DNA of 64,000 nt from UBA2336 sp964419145 (GCA_964419145.1 CAYQOM010000007.1:121213-185212), one strand, 5' to 3'. Counted from the first letter of the stretch, positions 9,901 to 19,269 are shown. Numbers and translations are program-made. The notes: a model not told the origin generated them from the letters alone.

Positions 9901-10304
9901 CTAATACCAGTACTGGCACCGGTTACCTCGGTTGCAAATCGATCAGCCGTAACAACCACCTCACCTAACTCAGTTGCAGACTCATTAAGTGCTGCATTCA
10001 ACGTTAGCGGTTCGCCAAGCTTCAAAAACAAATCTGCAAATTTTGTGGTTTGATAACCCACAAATGAAATTTCTACGGTGTAAGGTCCACCTACCCTCAT
10101 GTTGGGGATAGAAAACTTTCCCTCCGTATTGGTAACTGTACCGTATTCAGTACCAGTCGGTTGGTGAATAGCCAGAACAGTAGCGCCTGGCAAAGCATTG
10201 GTACCATCTGTAATTGTACCACTCATTGACGAAGTTGTCACCTGTGCCCGCCCTAGAATAGCGGTAAACAAAAGCGCATTAAGGATTAGTAAAATTCTCC
10301 TCAT
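6984..10304 (-). CDS. Oar-like TonB-dependent outer membrane receptor
   Basis: About 1106 residues. The ATG at 10304 is preferred over one 36 bases upstream because a signal peptide starts there (MRRILLILNALLFTAILGRA). A carboxypeptidase-regulatory-like domain follows (GTITDGTNALPGATVL, residues of about 25-110), then a plug domain (IDGANFNN and the region near EEIQVNIAPYDVRQAGFTG), then a long beta-barrel ending in an aromatic residue (LRYIF). The plug with AGINAVTRSGTN is typical of Oar-type receptors common in Bacteroidota. No SusD partner is adjacent, so the substrate cannot be named. A -7 box and a palindrome lie upstream at 10338-10363. Confidence 0.9.
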   Translation of the reverse strand: MRRILLILNALLFTAILGRAQVTTSSMSGTITDGTNALPGATVLAIHQPTGTEYGTVTNTEGKFSIPNMRVGGPYTVEISFVGYQTTKFADLFLKLGEPLTLNAALNESATELGEVVVTADRFATEVTGASTGISNKQINSLPTISRSITDFTRLTPQANGNSFAGRDGRYNNLQIDGANFNNAFGLSSNVLPGGRSQPISLDAIEEIQVNIAPYDVRQAGFTGAGINAVTRSGTNDYSGSVYMFTRNEKFNGRKIKDLELDPLDQSSSQILGLRVGGPIIKNKLFFFVNAERNTDEGAGAGDTNLWRASEDGNADPDNNIARTTRADLEAVRNHLINEWGYDPGRYEGYANEAKATSTSFLARLDWNINNKHSLAIRYNQVVGSSRSNANGNSGPFPRSTSANRVSQFSMAFEKANYETENSVKSVTLELNSRFSDKLSNQFLATYSKIQDTRVSPSEIFPFVDIGDGTGSTTPGSESYVNYMSFGYELFSFNNDLINDNYSFINNLTYLTGKHTITAGASFDVQKFANNFVRLGTSYYRYATVADFLTTGTPGEVAPIMFGLTYPYEGQDPYARTNFANAGLYIQDKYEVNDKLDVTVGVRAELPLYLNDLTPNPSIDALDLLDTDGNEKNYSSGEWPKSRLMLSPRVGFRYDVLGDKSLVLRGGTGIFTGRVPFVWLSNMPTGAGVLQNNVEPGSYASIAGWIGDIRFNPDPYHWLNNTPASAAGVFIKTPSGGVPGGFALVDNDFRMPSVWRTSLGADYKIPGTPLIATADLIYTRDINAVYQFGANRQEATQQISGAGGDTRSYWPTSASATYNNALGANQGVVLANTKTKGNSFSATVGLTLPSAKGFSGSLFYTYSAANEISGNPGSSASSAWGGSPSINSPNDQILMPSGYAVPHRVIANLSYRIEYANHLATTVSFFYQGAHQGRFSYIYNGSISGAGGFAGSLIYVPTDEEIDNMTFTANAFTIDEQKAALKAYIANDDFLSKNRGKYADRNGGLLPWNNRIDFRLLQDVFTNIGKRKNTLQFSVDILNFGNLLNSDWGVRQQLNGAQNIMNVTNTTGTPSFQMRPLQGNLPTTPFRDITTTATTWSMQIGLRYIF

Positions 10305-10337
10305 AGTTTTCGATTTTAGTTGTTTAGTATAAGGCAA

Positions 10338-10363
10338 CAAAAATATCCGGATTTACCGGATAT
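10338..10363 (-). promoter_or_regulatory. Candidate promoter -7 box with overlapping palindrome upstream of the TonB receptor
   Basis: On the minus strand TATTTTTG at 10345-10338 fits the Bacteroidota -7 consensus TAnnTTTG. It overlaps a perfect 8-base inverted repeat, ATATCCGG-ATTTA-CCGGATAT, at 10343-10363. A second small palindrome, GGCT-TTAAAT-AGCC, follows at 10364-10377. No clear -33 box is visible. The overlap of promoter and palindrome suggests an operator, which is an inference. Confidence 0.45.
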
Positions 10364-10513
10364 GGCTTTAAATAGCCTTTAATTCTTTCCACAAAATTGT
10401 TCACAATTATTTAACAGCCTGACCTTCACCGCTTGTCAAAATCTCAGTAAAAGGTTTGCTTAAAAAGGGGGCGTTCGCTCTCTTTAAGGCCATATCCTGA
10501 ACGCTAAAACACT

Positions 10514-13053
10514 ATGAAAAATCTGTTTTTCTCCCTAACCCTGGCCATCCTTTTCGTGCAATCAGTGGCAGCCCAACCCGACCTGTCGTACTACCTACCT
10601 GATGGCGTAACCTATAATTCCTCAATACCCACCCCGAAATCCATCATCGGGCACGAGGTGGGTGAATGGCACATCAGCCACGACCGGTTGGTAAATTNNN
10701 NNNNNNNATTCAGGAAACCGGGCGCACATATGAAACCCGGCCACTGTTACTACTTACGGTAACCTCACCAAAAAACCATGCGCGCATTGAAGAAATCCGT
10801 AAGCAACACGTTCAGCTAACCGACCCTTCGGCTTCGGCCAACCTGGACACGAAAACAATGCCCAATGTGGTGTACATGGGTTTTAGCATTCACGGCAATG
10901 AGGCCAGTGGCAGTAATGCATCGCTCGCGGTAATCTATCACCTGGCTGCAGCACAAGGCCCCGAAATTGAAAAACTGCTGGACGAAGTGGTGATTTTGTT
11001 CGACCCGAGCTTTAACCCCGATGGCCTGCACCGCTTTTCAAGCTGGGTAAACTCCAGGCGCGGCATGCAAATTTCAGCCGACCCTTATGATCATGAGCAC
11101 AATGAAGCCTGGCCGGGCGGACGATCCAACCATTATTGGTTCGACCTGAACCGCGATTGGCTGGTGGCACAGCTACCGGAAAGCCAGGCACGGGCAAAAA
11201 GCTTTCACGCCTGGAAACCCACCATCCTTACCGATCATCATGAAATGGGAACCAACGCTACGTTCTTTTTCCAACCGGGTGTACCGTCAAGAAATCATCC
11301 GCTTACACCGGAAAAAAATCTTCAGCTAACCCGAAGAATTGGTGAGTTCCATGCCAAGGCTTTGGATAAGATCGGTTCGTTGTATTATACGCAGGAAGGC
11401 TTTGATGATTTTTACTATGGAAAAGGTTCAACCTTCCCGGATGTTCAGGGCGCCATCGGCATTTTGTTTGAACAAGCCAGCTCACGTGGGCATGCACAGG
11501 AAAGCGTTCATGGCGTGCTTACATTTCCATTTACTGTTCGCAATCAGTTTACCACAGCACTCTCCACGTTGCAGGCCGCACAAGCCATGCGCGAAGACCT
11601 GTTGAATTATCAACGTGAGTTTTTCAAAAACAACATAGCAGAAGCCGCCAAAGATCCGGTGAAGGCTTACGTGTTCGGATCAGCACAGGATAAATACAGG
11701 AGTCACCACCTGGCGGAAATTATTTCCCGTCACGATATTGATGTGTTCAAACTCAGCAGCAGTCAAACCCTTAACGGCAAGCGCTACGAAAGTGATGGCA
11801 GCTACATCGTTCCGCTAAACCAAAAACAATATCGGTTGATCAAATCGATGTTTGAAAAACGTACCCGCTTTCAGGATAGTTTGTTTTACGATATTTCAAG
11901 TTGGACACTTCCACTTGCTTTTGCGCTGGATTTTGATGAAGTGAAAGCTTCGCCCGCAAACCTACAGGGTGATAAATTTGACGGTGCGAAAAAACCACTC
12001 GGTAAAATTGTTGGCGGTAAGAGCGAGTATGCGTATGTGTTTGAAACCTACGGCTACTACGCACCGCGTGCCTTGTATCGCTTGTTAAGCAAAGGCATTC
12101 GTGTAAAAGTGGCCAACAATGAATTTCATCACAGCGATGGAAAGAAGTTCGCACCCGGCTCTATCCTTATACCATTAGGCATTCAGGAAAAAAGTACCGA
12201 CCTGGTTGAATACCTCATAAAGGAAATTGCCACGGAAGATGGCATTGATGTGTATGCCTTCAACACCGGGTTAGATTATGTGGGCTCTAGTTTGGGTAGC
12301 AATAATTTCTCAACCCTTCGCGAACCGAAAATCGCATTGGTAGTTGGTGATGGGGTAAGCTCCCTTGAAGCCGGTGAAATCTGGCACGTGCTGGATACCC
12401 GCTTTCACATACCAGTAAGCCTTGTACCGATGGATAATTTTGATCGCATCAACTACGACAAGTACAATACCATCATTATGGCCAGCGGCTCGTACAATAG
12501 TTTGAGTGATGGCGCGAAAGAACGACTTAAGGTATGGGTACAAAAGGGTGGCGTTATCGTTGCGCAAAAAACTGCATTGAATTGGTTAACCAGTGCTGCG
12601 CTTGGCAAATTTGATATGAAGAAAAGCGAATCGAAGGACGAATCGGGCAACCCGAAACCCTATTCCGACATTTCGTTTACCGCTGGGGCGCAATCCATCA
12701 GCGGAGCCATTTTTGAAATACAAGCTGACCTGACACATCCCTTGTTCTACGGATACACGAATTCACGCATTCCGGTTTTCAAAAGTGGTGCGTTGTTTAT
12801 GGAGCGATCAAAAAATGCGTTTGGGAATCCGGCAACCTTCACAACAAATCCATTAATAAGCGGGTACATTACCCGCGAAAGTCTGGATAAGCTTAAAAAT
12901 GCTTCGTTTGTCGGAAGCTCATCCATAGGACAAGGCCGTGTTATCGGGTTTACGGAAAACCTGGCCTTCCGCGCGTTCTGGTTTGGCAGCAACAAAATGC
13001 TGATGAATGCGATTTTCTTTGGGCATACCATAAGTTCAGGTGCCAGCAGGTAA
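10514..13053 (+). CDS. M14-family zinc carboxypeptidase, interrupted by an assembly gap
   Basis: A secreted metallopeptidase of more than 840 residues. The 5' part starts at 10514 with a signal peptide (MKNLFFSLTLAILFVQSVAA) and runs to the ten N bases at 10698-10707. The rest continues in a different frame (IQETGRTYETRPLLLLTVTS) to 13053. Both parts align with one family, so the frame change is due to the unknown true length of the gap; by analogy with relatives about a dozen residues are missing. The zinc motif HxxE is in FSIHGNEASG, followed by FNPDGLHRF, and DHHEMGTN is characteristic of this large M14 subgroup. The C-terminal half resembles a class I glutamine amidotransferase-like fold, as in relatives. 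A terminator follows. Confidence 0.85.
10698..10707. other. Assembly gap (ten N bases)
   Basis: Ten consecutive N bases fall inside the M14 peptidase gene. The two flanking coding parts are in different frames, so the run is a placeholder rather than a measured distance. Confidence 0.98.
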
Positions 13054-13080
13054 ATTTCTATAGCTCATAACCTTCAAATG

Positions 13081-13113
13081 GATCGCGGTCTTTTTAGGTC
13101 GCGATCTCTTTTT
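13081..13113 (+). terminator. Rho-independent terminator after the M14 peptidase gene
   Basis: A 7-base stem GATCGCG/CGCGATC with a 12-base loop is followed by TCTTTTT. It lies 28 bases beyond the peptidase stop codon and upstream of the start chosen for the next gene. Confidence 0.8.
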
Positions 13114-13165
13114 ATCCTAACAAGCGCACTTGCAAATCGTTTCTATTCCGTGCAGTTTGCAAACT

Positions 13166-14965
13166 ATGGGGCTGTGCCGACTAATTATTGGGCTTTGTCT
13201 TATGTTCATCTTCCCAACTTTTACATATGGGCAGGAAAAGAACGGACGAAAAACCACAAAGGAACGCTTGGAGGACATTCGGCAAAAAGCCATCAGCAGC
13301 ATTACCACCTCGCAGGATACTACTCAACAAAAGAAAAGTGAGGAGCCCTTCTTGCCATTTGAAGGAAAAATCATCCGCAACATTATTATCGATCACATCG
13401 GTTTTGAACGCAGCATCTACGATACGGCCAGTCGGAAATTGAAGCACCGAATTGGTCGGCTTGCGAACAACCTGCACCAGACCACCCGTGAAAAAACCAT
13501 CTGGAACAATTTGTTTGTCTATCGCAATCAACCACTTAATCCTTACAAGATTGCCGATAATGAACGTTACCTGCGCGATCTTGATTTTATTCTCGATGCT
13601 CGCATACTGGCACAGCCAGCCAACGGAAGTTCCGATTCGGTTGATCTCTACATCATTACCCGTGATGTGTTTGGATTGGGCGGAAGCTTTACCCCACGCT
13701 CCCTTGATACGTATCGGTATGGAATCTACGATGTAAACCTTGACGGACGTGGCCAACGTGTACAACTCAACGGATTGTTTAATCCCGACCGAACACCACA
13801 GTTCGGCTACCAGTTTCTGTATGCTAAAAACAGCATTCACGGAAGTTTAATTAATGCAACAGTAGCATACACTCAAATCAATAACGGCTCAAGCCTGGGC
13901 TTTGAGGATGAATATGCTTTTCTTGTCAGATTTGATCGACCGTTGGTTTCACCCTACACGCGTATGGCTGGTGGCATTGAGCTCAGTCGTAACTGGTCGG
14001 TTAATACATTTCAAAAAACCGACACCACATTCCGAAACTATGCCTACAATATTCAGGATGCATGGGTTGGCTATAACATTGGGATCAACAACCGCACCAC
14101 AAACCGAAACAGACATTTTGTTGCGCTTCGCTATTCACGCCAACATTTCACCAAGAAACCCTCACAAACAACTGAAGAGGAAAACCCACTTTACAACGAT
14201 CGCGCGTTTGTAATGGGATCGATTACTTTCTTCAATCAGAATTTTTACAAATCACGCTACATCTATGGCTTTGGCAGAACAGAAGATGTGCCTTACGGAA
14301 AGTACCTGACACTAACCGGGGGAAGTGTGCGGCAATTCAAATTAATACGGCCGTACATAGGTGCCGAATTCGACAAAACCCTTGTGCGAAGAAATGGCGA
14401 CTTTCACGAATACAAATTACAAGCTGAAGGCTATCTTGGAAACGGCCAACTTCAGGACGTTACATTACTGGCATCGGCTTCGCTCTTCAGTAAGCTATTG
14501 GAGTACAAGCAACTGAAAATTCGTCAGTACCTCAGGATCAGCTACACCACTATTCTTAACCAACAAAACAATGTGCCGCTCACTATTCGCGGTGACTTTG
14601 GGCTGGATGGTTTCCGCGCGGACAGCTTATTGGGTACCAACCGACTTTCGTTATACAGTCAAACCGTTGTGTTTACCCCACTCTCCATTTTGGGATTTCG
14701 TTTTGCTCCTTTAACGTTTGCCGAGATGTCCATCATCGCACCAAAAGATAAACCCCTGTTCAGGCAAAAGGCCTACGGTGCTATTGGAGCCGGGCTTCGC
14801 ACACGAAACGAAAACCTGGTGTTCGGAACAATTGAGCTTAAGCTATTCTACTTCCCCCGGGTAACGGAAGACTTATCGCATTTTCGCATCTCGTTGTCAT
14901 CGAATTTGCGAATCAAATTCAGTTCCGGTTTTGCAAAGGCACCGGGATTTATTCAGTATAACTAA
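13166..14965 (+). CDS. BamA/Omp85-related outer membrane protein with POTRA-like region
   Basis: About 599 residues from the ATG at 13166; an in-frame ATG at 13130 exists, but the signal peptide begins at the later one (MGLCRLIIGLCLMFIFPTF). Residues of about 60-170 resemble a POTRA-type domain (GKIIRNIIIDHIGFE, PYKIADNERYLRDLDFI and VDLYIITRDVF). The remainder is a beta-barrel rich in alternating aromatic strands. Proteins of this kind insert in or transport across the outer membrane; the canonical BamA is longer with five POTRA domains, so this is probably an accessory family member. Function is inferred from fold only. Confidence 0.75.
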   Translation: MGLCRLIIGLCLMFIFPTFTYGQEKNGRKTTKERLEDIRQKAISSITTSQDTTQQKKSEEPFLPFEGKIIRNIIIDHIGFERSIYDTASRKLKHRIGRLANNLHQTTREKTIWNNLFVYRNQPLNPYKIADNERYLRDLDFILDARILAQPANGSSDSVDLYIITRDVFGLGGSFTPRSLDTYRYGIYDVNLDGRGQRVQLNGLFNPDRTPQFGYQFLYAKNSIHGSLINATVAYTQINNGSSLGFEDEYAFLVRFDRPLVSPYTRMAGGIELSRNWSVNTFQKTDTTFRNYAYNIQDAWVGYNIGINNRTTNRNRHFVALRYSRQHFTKKPSQTTEEENPLYNDRAFVMGSITFFNQNFYKSRYIYGFGRTEDVPYGKYLTLTGGSVRQFKLIRPYIGAEFDKTLVRRNGDFHEYKLQAEGYLGNGQLQDVTLLASASLFSKLLEYKQLKIRQYLRISYTTILNQQNNVPLTIRGDFGLDGFRADSLLGTNRLSLYSQTVVFTPLSILGFRFAPLTFAEMSIIAPKDKPLFRQKAYGAIGAGLRTRNENLVFGTIELKLFYFPRVTEDLSHFRISLSSNLRIKFSSGFAKAPGFIQYN

Positions 14966-15016
14966 TTGTCACGCCAACCAAGGGCGCCAAGTACGCCACG
15001 TAATTCATAAATTCTT

Positions 15017-15466
15017 TTACTCAACAGCTACACCCAACGATTTTACCCAAGTTTTAATCAGCTGTGTTTCCTCGGCTGTAACCTTTGCATCACCATGCAT
15101 AAGCAGATAACTTTTGAGGGGCATCTCTCCAGCCTCCAAAACCTCTACCAGTTCCTCCAGTTTGTGATCGGCTTTCCGTTTCTCATACGTTTTGAATTCA
15201 GAAAAATTCAAATGCTCCTTACCTTCCTTCACATGCGATGCCAACCACCAACCTATCGGCTGAATGTGTACGTACCACGGATAGCGTGTATTGTTGCTGT
15301 GACAATCGTAACACTTTTGCACCAACATGTCATGCAATCCATCCGGCAATGCATAAGCATGTGAAATGTCGTTTTCAGAAATTCCTTCCGATTTATTTTT
15401 AGTTGGCTGGAGCAACTGGATTACGATGATCAGCAGTACTACTCCGATTACAATTCGTTTCGTCAT
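15017..15466 (-). CDS. Heme-binding domain protein (single CXXCH), membrane anchored
   Basis: A 149-residue protein with one N-terminal hydrophobic segment (IVIGVVLLIIVIQLL) and a periplasmic domain. The heme attachment motif is CYDCH, followed by NNTRYPWYVHIQPIGWW, the signature of the Haem_bd family. A C-terminal region (LKSYLLMHGDAKVTAEE) resembles a small c-type cytochrome. Likely role: electron transfer in the periplasm. It is divergent from the following GOGAT-like gene and not in an obvious operon. Confidence 0.85.
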   Translation of the reverse strand: MTKRIVIGVVLLIIVIQLLQPTKNKSEGISENDISHAYALPDGLHDMLVQKCYDCHSNNTRYPWYVHIQPIGWWLASHVKEGKEHLNFSEFKTYEKRKADHKLEELVEVLEAGEMPLKSYLLMHGDAKVTAEETQLIKTWVKSLGVAVE

Positions 15467-15562
15467 AATTACCGGCTTTACTCATTTAAAGATAGTGCGT
15501 TGCTTGCGCTTTTCCTATGTACCCGTTAACTTGTTTCTTGCTTATCCTGAAACCGTAACCCT

Positions 15563-17152
15563 ATGAGAAAGATCTTCATCCTCAGTTCCCTTGTTGTAAC
15601 CGCACTTATACTGGTATGGGCATATTACTGGATTTATGCCTTGTGGGCCTTTGCATTGGTTGGCCCGATTATTTTTATGGGTGTGCAAGACATCGTTCAA
15701 ACCCGTCAATCCTTAAAAAGAAATTTTCCGTTAGCCGGGCGCTTGCGCTACGTCTTTGAAGATCTGCGCCCAAAAATTCAACAATACTTTGTAGAGTCTG
15801 ATACGGATGGTGCACCCATCAATCGCATTGATCGCTCCGTTATTTACCAACGTGCCAAAAAACAACTGGATACGGTTCCTTTCGGAACACAATTAAATGT
15901 GTACGCTGAGGGCTATGAATGGATTACACATTCCGTAACTCCATTGGATCATCACAAATTGGATCACAGTCCGCGCGTGTTGGTGGGAAACAAAGATTGT
16001 AAACAACCTTATTCATGTAGCGTACTCAATGTTTCAGCGATGAGTTTTGGTTCATTAAGCGGCAATGCCGTTGAGGCGTTAAACGCAGGCGCCAAGATTG
16101 GCGGCTTTGCACACAACACCGGTGAAGGCGGCATCAGTCCGCACCACCTCAAATATGGTGGCGACCTCATCTGGCAAATTGGTACAGGTTATTTCGGTGC
16201 ACGGGATAAGGAGGGGAACTTTTCACCGGAAGCGTTTCAGAAAAACGCTACACGACCTGAAGTAAAAATGATTGAGATAAAACTTTCGCAGGGTGCAAAG
16301 CCGGGACATGGCGGTATTTTACCCGCCAAGAAAAACACACCGGAGATTGCCGCCATTCGTGGCGTACAGCCGGGCACCACGGTTTTCTCTCCCCCGTTTC
16401 ACAGCGCATTCAGCACACCCATTGGTTTGATTGAGTTTGTAAAGCAACTGCGCGAACTTTCAGGCGGAAAACCCATTGGCTTCAAACTGTGTATCGGAAG
16501 AAAAAGTGAGTTCCTCGGCATTTGCAAGGCGATGGTGCAACTGAACACCTACCCCGATTTTATTACCATTGATGGTGGCGAAGGCGGAACCGGTGCAGCG
16601 CCACCCGAGTTCACCAACTTTGTGGGCATGCCATTACTGGATGCCGTTGCATTTGCGGATGATGCGTTGCGTGGTTTCGGTATTCGCGAACACATTAAGC
16701 TGGATTGCTCCGGGAAAATTCTTTCCGGCTTCCACATCTTCCGTGCTATGGCCCTCGGTGCCGACTTCACCAACTGTGCCCGCGCCATGATGATGGCCCT
16801 CGGTTGCATACAGGCATTGGAGTGTAACAAAAATACTTGCCCCGTTGGCGTGGCAACACAAGATCCCTACTTCGCGAAGGGATTGGTTGTTGAAGATAAA
16901 AAGGCGCGTGTAGCCAATTACCACAAGCATACTGTGGATAGCCTTGTTGAATTGCTTTCATCTACCGGTTTGGATAGCACGGAAAAGATTAACCGCACCC
17001 ACGTTTACCGCAGGGTCTTTATGAATATGGTAAAAACCTATGCCGAAATTTATCCGCCTATTCCGGAAGGTTGTTTATTAGACCAGGCTGATTCACCTAT
17101 TGAGTTTGATGCGTATTTAAATCAGGCCAAGGCGGAGAGTTTTGGGACCTAG
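15563..17152 (+). CDS. FMN-binding glutamate synthase-like protein (GOGAT domain)
   Basis: A 529-residue protein with an N-terminal hydrophobic segment (ILSSLVVTALILVWAYYWI) and a GltB-type FMN barrel. Family motifs are AMSFGSLSGNAVEALN, NTGEGGISPHH, IEIKLSQGAKPGHGG and TIDGGEGGTGAAP. The cysteine cluster expected to hold a 3Fe-4S centre is present (CIQALECNKNTCPVGVATQ). It has no amidotransferase domain and no small subunit next to it, so it is a stand-alone member of the family whose substrate is not established. It is not the main glutamate synthase by structure. Confidence 0.88.
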   Translation: MRKIFILSSLVVTALILVWAYYWIYALWAFALVGPIIFMGVQDIVQTRQSLKRNFPLAGRLRYVFEDLRPKIQQYFVESDTDGAPINRIDRSVIYQRAKKQLDTVPFGTQLNVYAEGYEWITHSVTPLDHHKLDHSPRVLVGNKDCKQPYSCSVLNVSAMSFGSLSGNAVEALNAGAKIGGFAHNTGEGGISPHHLKYGGDLIWQIGTGYFGARDKEGNFSPEAFQKNATRPEVKMIEIKLSQGAKPGHGGILPAKKNTPEIAAIRGVQPGTTVFSPPFHSAFSTPIGLIEFVKQLRELSGGKPIGFKLCIGRKSEFLGICKAMVQLNTYPDFITIDGGEGGTGAAPPEFTNFVGMPLLDAVAFADDALRGFGIREHIKLDCSGKILSGFHIFRAMALGADFTNCARAMMMALGCIQALECNKNTCPVGVATQDPYFAKGLVVEDKKARVANYHKHTVDSLVELLSSTGLDSTEKINRTHVYRRVFMNMVKTYAEIYPPIPEGCLLDQADSPIEFDAYLNQAKAESFGT

Positions 17153-17188
17153 GATTTCAAATCCATATTTTATTTATTCAAAAAAGTG

Positions 17189-18280
17189 ATGATGATGAAA
17201 TGCCATGTATTAATTCTTATTTGTTTGATTCATTGCAATTGTCTTTTAGCTCAAGTCAGCAACTTTGAAAAAGAGGCACAGACACTCCTCCAAGAAGCAA
17301 TTGAAGAGAATCAAACGATCGGAATAGCAGCTGGCTTTTCCACTAATGGTGAGCTGCTCTGGCAGGATGCTAAAGGACTACGTGACGCAGAAAAATCTAT
17401 TCCATTTAGTCCTTCAACAAAAACTAGAATTGCCTCCATTACAAAACCCATGACTGCAATAGCGATACTACAACTCTATGAGCGCGGTCAATTGCATTTA
17501 GATACACCTGTTCAAGCCTACCTTCCTTCCTTTCCAACAAAAAAGGAGGGTAACATTACTATACGACAATTACTTCAACATACTGCTGGTATTGGAGGAT
17601 ATAAAAACGTTAGGGAACAAGAAAATACTTCATACTACGCCAACATTGAAGAAGCGGTTAACATTTTTAAGGACAGGCCGTTAATCTCGACACCCGGGCA
17701 AGAATTCAACTATTCAACCTATGGTTATGTAATTCTTGGATTAATCCTCGAAAAAATTTCTGGCATGAGCTACCAGGCATACATGCAAGCTAATATTTGG
17801 GATAAATGCGAAATGAATAATACCGGAGTTGAAGATTCCAAATACCAAGTTTTAGAAAAATCACGAGTCTATCATAAAAACTCAAAAGGGAAAATAGTAG
17901 CTGCAGAACAAACCGATTTAAGTGATCGTATTCCGGGAGGTGGCGTATATTCTACCGTGGAGGATTTGCTAAGATTTGGAGATGCAGTAATTAATAAAAA
18001 GTTGATTAACGAATCCACGTTTAACGATATGATTGCAAATCCGAACCTGAAAGCTGAAGGAAATGGGTATGGAATGGGGTGGTATTTATATGGTGAAAAT
18101 CCAAATTACGGAAATGTAATTGGACACAACGGATCACAGACAGGCGCATCAACTTTTTTAATGCTTTTGCCAGAAGTAAATACAACCATAGTTGTCCTTT
18201 CAAATACATCCGGAGCCATGCAGACTATTTCAACCATTACTGTTAAACTATTTGATATTGCCCATAATGCACGTAAATAA
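17189..18280 (+). CDS. Serine hydrolase of the class C beta-lactamase family
   Basis: About 363 residues. Three ATG codons follow a GTG at 17186-17197, so the exact start is uncertain. A signal peptide (HVLILICLIHCNCLLAQ) directs export. The nucleophile motif SxxK is SITK (Ser84 counting from the GTG); the second motif reads YST where YxN is usual, and the third is HNG in GHNGSQTG. The family covers penicillin-binding-like peptidases and esterases, and nothing points to antibiotic resistance. The codon use is slightly more AT-rich than in its neighbours, and REP-like elements follow its stop codon at once. Confidence 0.87.
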   Translation: MMMKCHVLILICLIHCNCLLAQVSNFEKEAQTLLQEAIEENQTIGIAAGFSTNGELLWQDAKGLRDAEKSIPFSPSTKTRIASITKPMTAIAILQLYERGQLHLDTPVQAYLPSFPTKKEGNITIRQLLQHTAGIGGYKNVREQENTSYYANIEEAVNIFKDRPLISTPGQEFNYSTYGYVILGLILEKISGMSYQAYMQANIWDKCEMNNTGVEDSKYQVLEKSRVYHKNSKGKIVAAEQTDLSDRIPGGGVYSTVEDLLRFGDAVINKKLINESTFNDMIANPNLKAEGNGYGMGWYLYGENPNYGNVIGHNGSQTGASTFLMLLPEVNTTIVVLSNTSGAMQTISTITVKLFDIAHNARK

Positions 18281-18307
18281 TTATTAGATGCCGTCCCTAC
18301 GGGACTC
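18281..18307 (-). repeat. REP-like element 1 (minus orientation)
   Basis: Read on the minus strand the element is a hairpin GTCCC-GTA-GGGAC followed by GGCATCTAAT. It is the first of four related copies in the 428-base region between the serine hydrolase and the next gene. Confidence 0.7.
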
Positions 18308-18329
18308 GCTTAAAGTAATTACCCCGTTC

Positions 18330-18356
18330 TAATAAGATAAAGTTCCTACGGAACTC
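18330..18356 (-). repeat. REP-like element 2 (minus orientation)
   Basis: On the minus strand GTTCC-GTA-GGAAC is followed by TTTATCTTATTA. The stem bases differ from copy 1 in compensated fashion, which argues that the hairpin itself matters. Confidence 0.7.
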
Positions 18357-18444
18357 AAAAATCGGGTAAAGATAATTTCTTGTCTTGAAACTTAGTTCGG
18401 AGTTATATAAGGCGCACAACTCTTATAACTATAACTTGAGCTGC

Positions 18445-18470
18445 AGCTCCGGAGGAGCGACATCTTATTA
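18445..18470 (+). repeat. REP-like element 3 (plus orientation)
   Basis: GCTCC-GGA-GGAGC followed by GACATCTTATTA. It is the same hairpin plus tail as copies 1 and 2 but in the opposite direction, and it differs from copy 4 by one base. Confidence 0.75.
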
Positions 18471-18492
18471 GATCAAAAACAAAAATCTTTCA

Positions 18493-18518
18493 AGCTCCGG
18501 AGGAGCGGCATCTTATTA
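18493..18518 (+). repeat. REP-like element 4 (plus orientation)
   Basis: GCTCC-GGA-GGAGC followed by GGCATCTTATTA, 48 bases after copy 3. The remaining 190 bases to the next gene show no gene or clear motif. Confidence 0.75.
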
Positions 18519-18708
18519 AATATGAATTAATATATGGCCGTGTCGACTGCGACATGCGAAATAAAATACATGGCGAAACACCAGCACGACAAAAAATCAA
18601 AGAGCCAAAGCAAATTGAAACCGTATCGACACACCATAACCTAAGATTGAACGTTTATTCCTACACATGAACACCGTTGATCTCTAGCTAAAACCCAACA
18701 AGGCAATT

Positions 18709-19269
18709 ATGCGAAATCGGACTCTTTTAAAAATTACCTTAACTGTACTCATTTTGGTTTTACTCCTGAACTTGGTTTTCAGTCAAGATAAAGAAGAGGA
18801 TCAACCCAGTATTATTTCATCCAAACCTATTACCACAAGCGGCTTAGGCAATTTCAATCCTGATAAGAAAAAAAGATGGATTAGAATAGATGGGGTTGTA
18901 GTTGAAACCTTCAACATAGCCCTAGCCCCGATAGAAGAGCAACTGGCCAGGGCTGAATCGGTAGAGATCAAAGCATTACTTGAGAGAGATACCCTGGCTT
19001 TGAAAAATATCTGGCTTCAGGATTTTACACGCCATAAAACCTACAACAACGTATACCATGACCAAAATCCGCTTCCGCACTACCTTTCTTTGCACCGGAG
19101 AATCGAAAAGATTTTGATTACCGGTAATCATGCCTATGTTTCAGGAATGGAATACGCGGTACAGATTCAAGATGATAACAGCGTGAATACGCAGGTTGAA
19201 CGCAAATATACCCATATGTGGATCAAGGAATTATTCGGGTGGCGATTGGCCACGAAAACTTATCAATGA
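18709..19269 (+). CDS. Exported NTF2-like (DUF4440-type) protein
   Basis: A 186-residue protein with an N-terminal hydrophobic export signal (ITLTVLILVLLLNLVFSQ). The region from about residue 80 has the pattern of NTF2-like cone folds: VEIKALLERDTLALKNIW, then HAYVSGMEYAVQ and TQVERKYTHMWIKE near the end. Proteins of this kind include both small-molecule enzymes and binding domains, and no catalytic residues can be named. It stands alone, downstream of the REP cluster. Confidence 0.6.
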   Translation: MRNRTLLKITLTVLILVLLLNLVFSQDKEEDQPSIISSKPITTSGLGNFNPDKKKRWIRIDGVVVETFNIALAPIEEQLARAESVEIKALLERDTLALKNIWLQDFTRHKTYNNVYHDQNPLPHYLSLHRRIEKILITGNHAYVSGMEYAVQIQDDNSVNTQVERKYTHMWIKELFGWRLATKTYQ

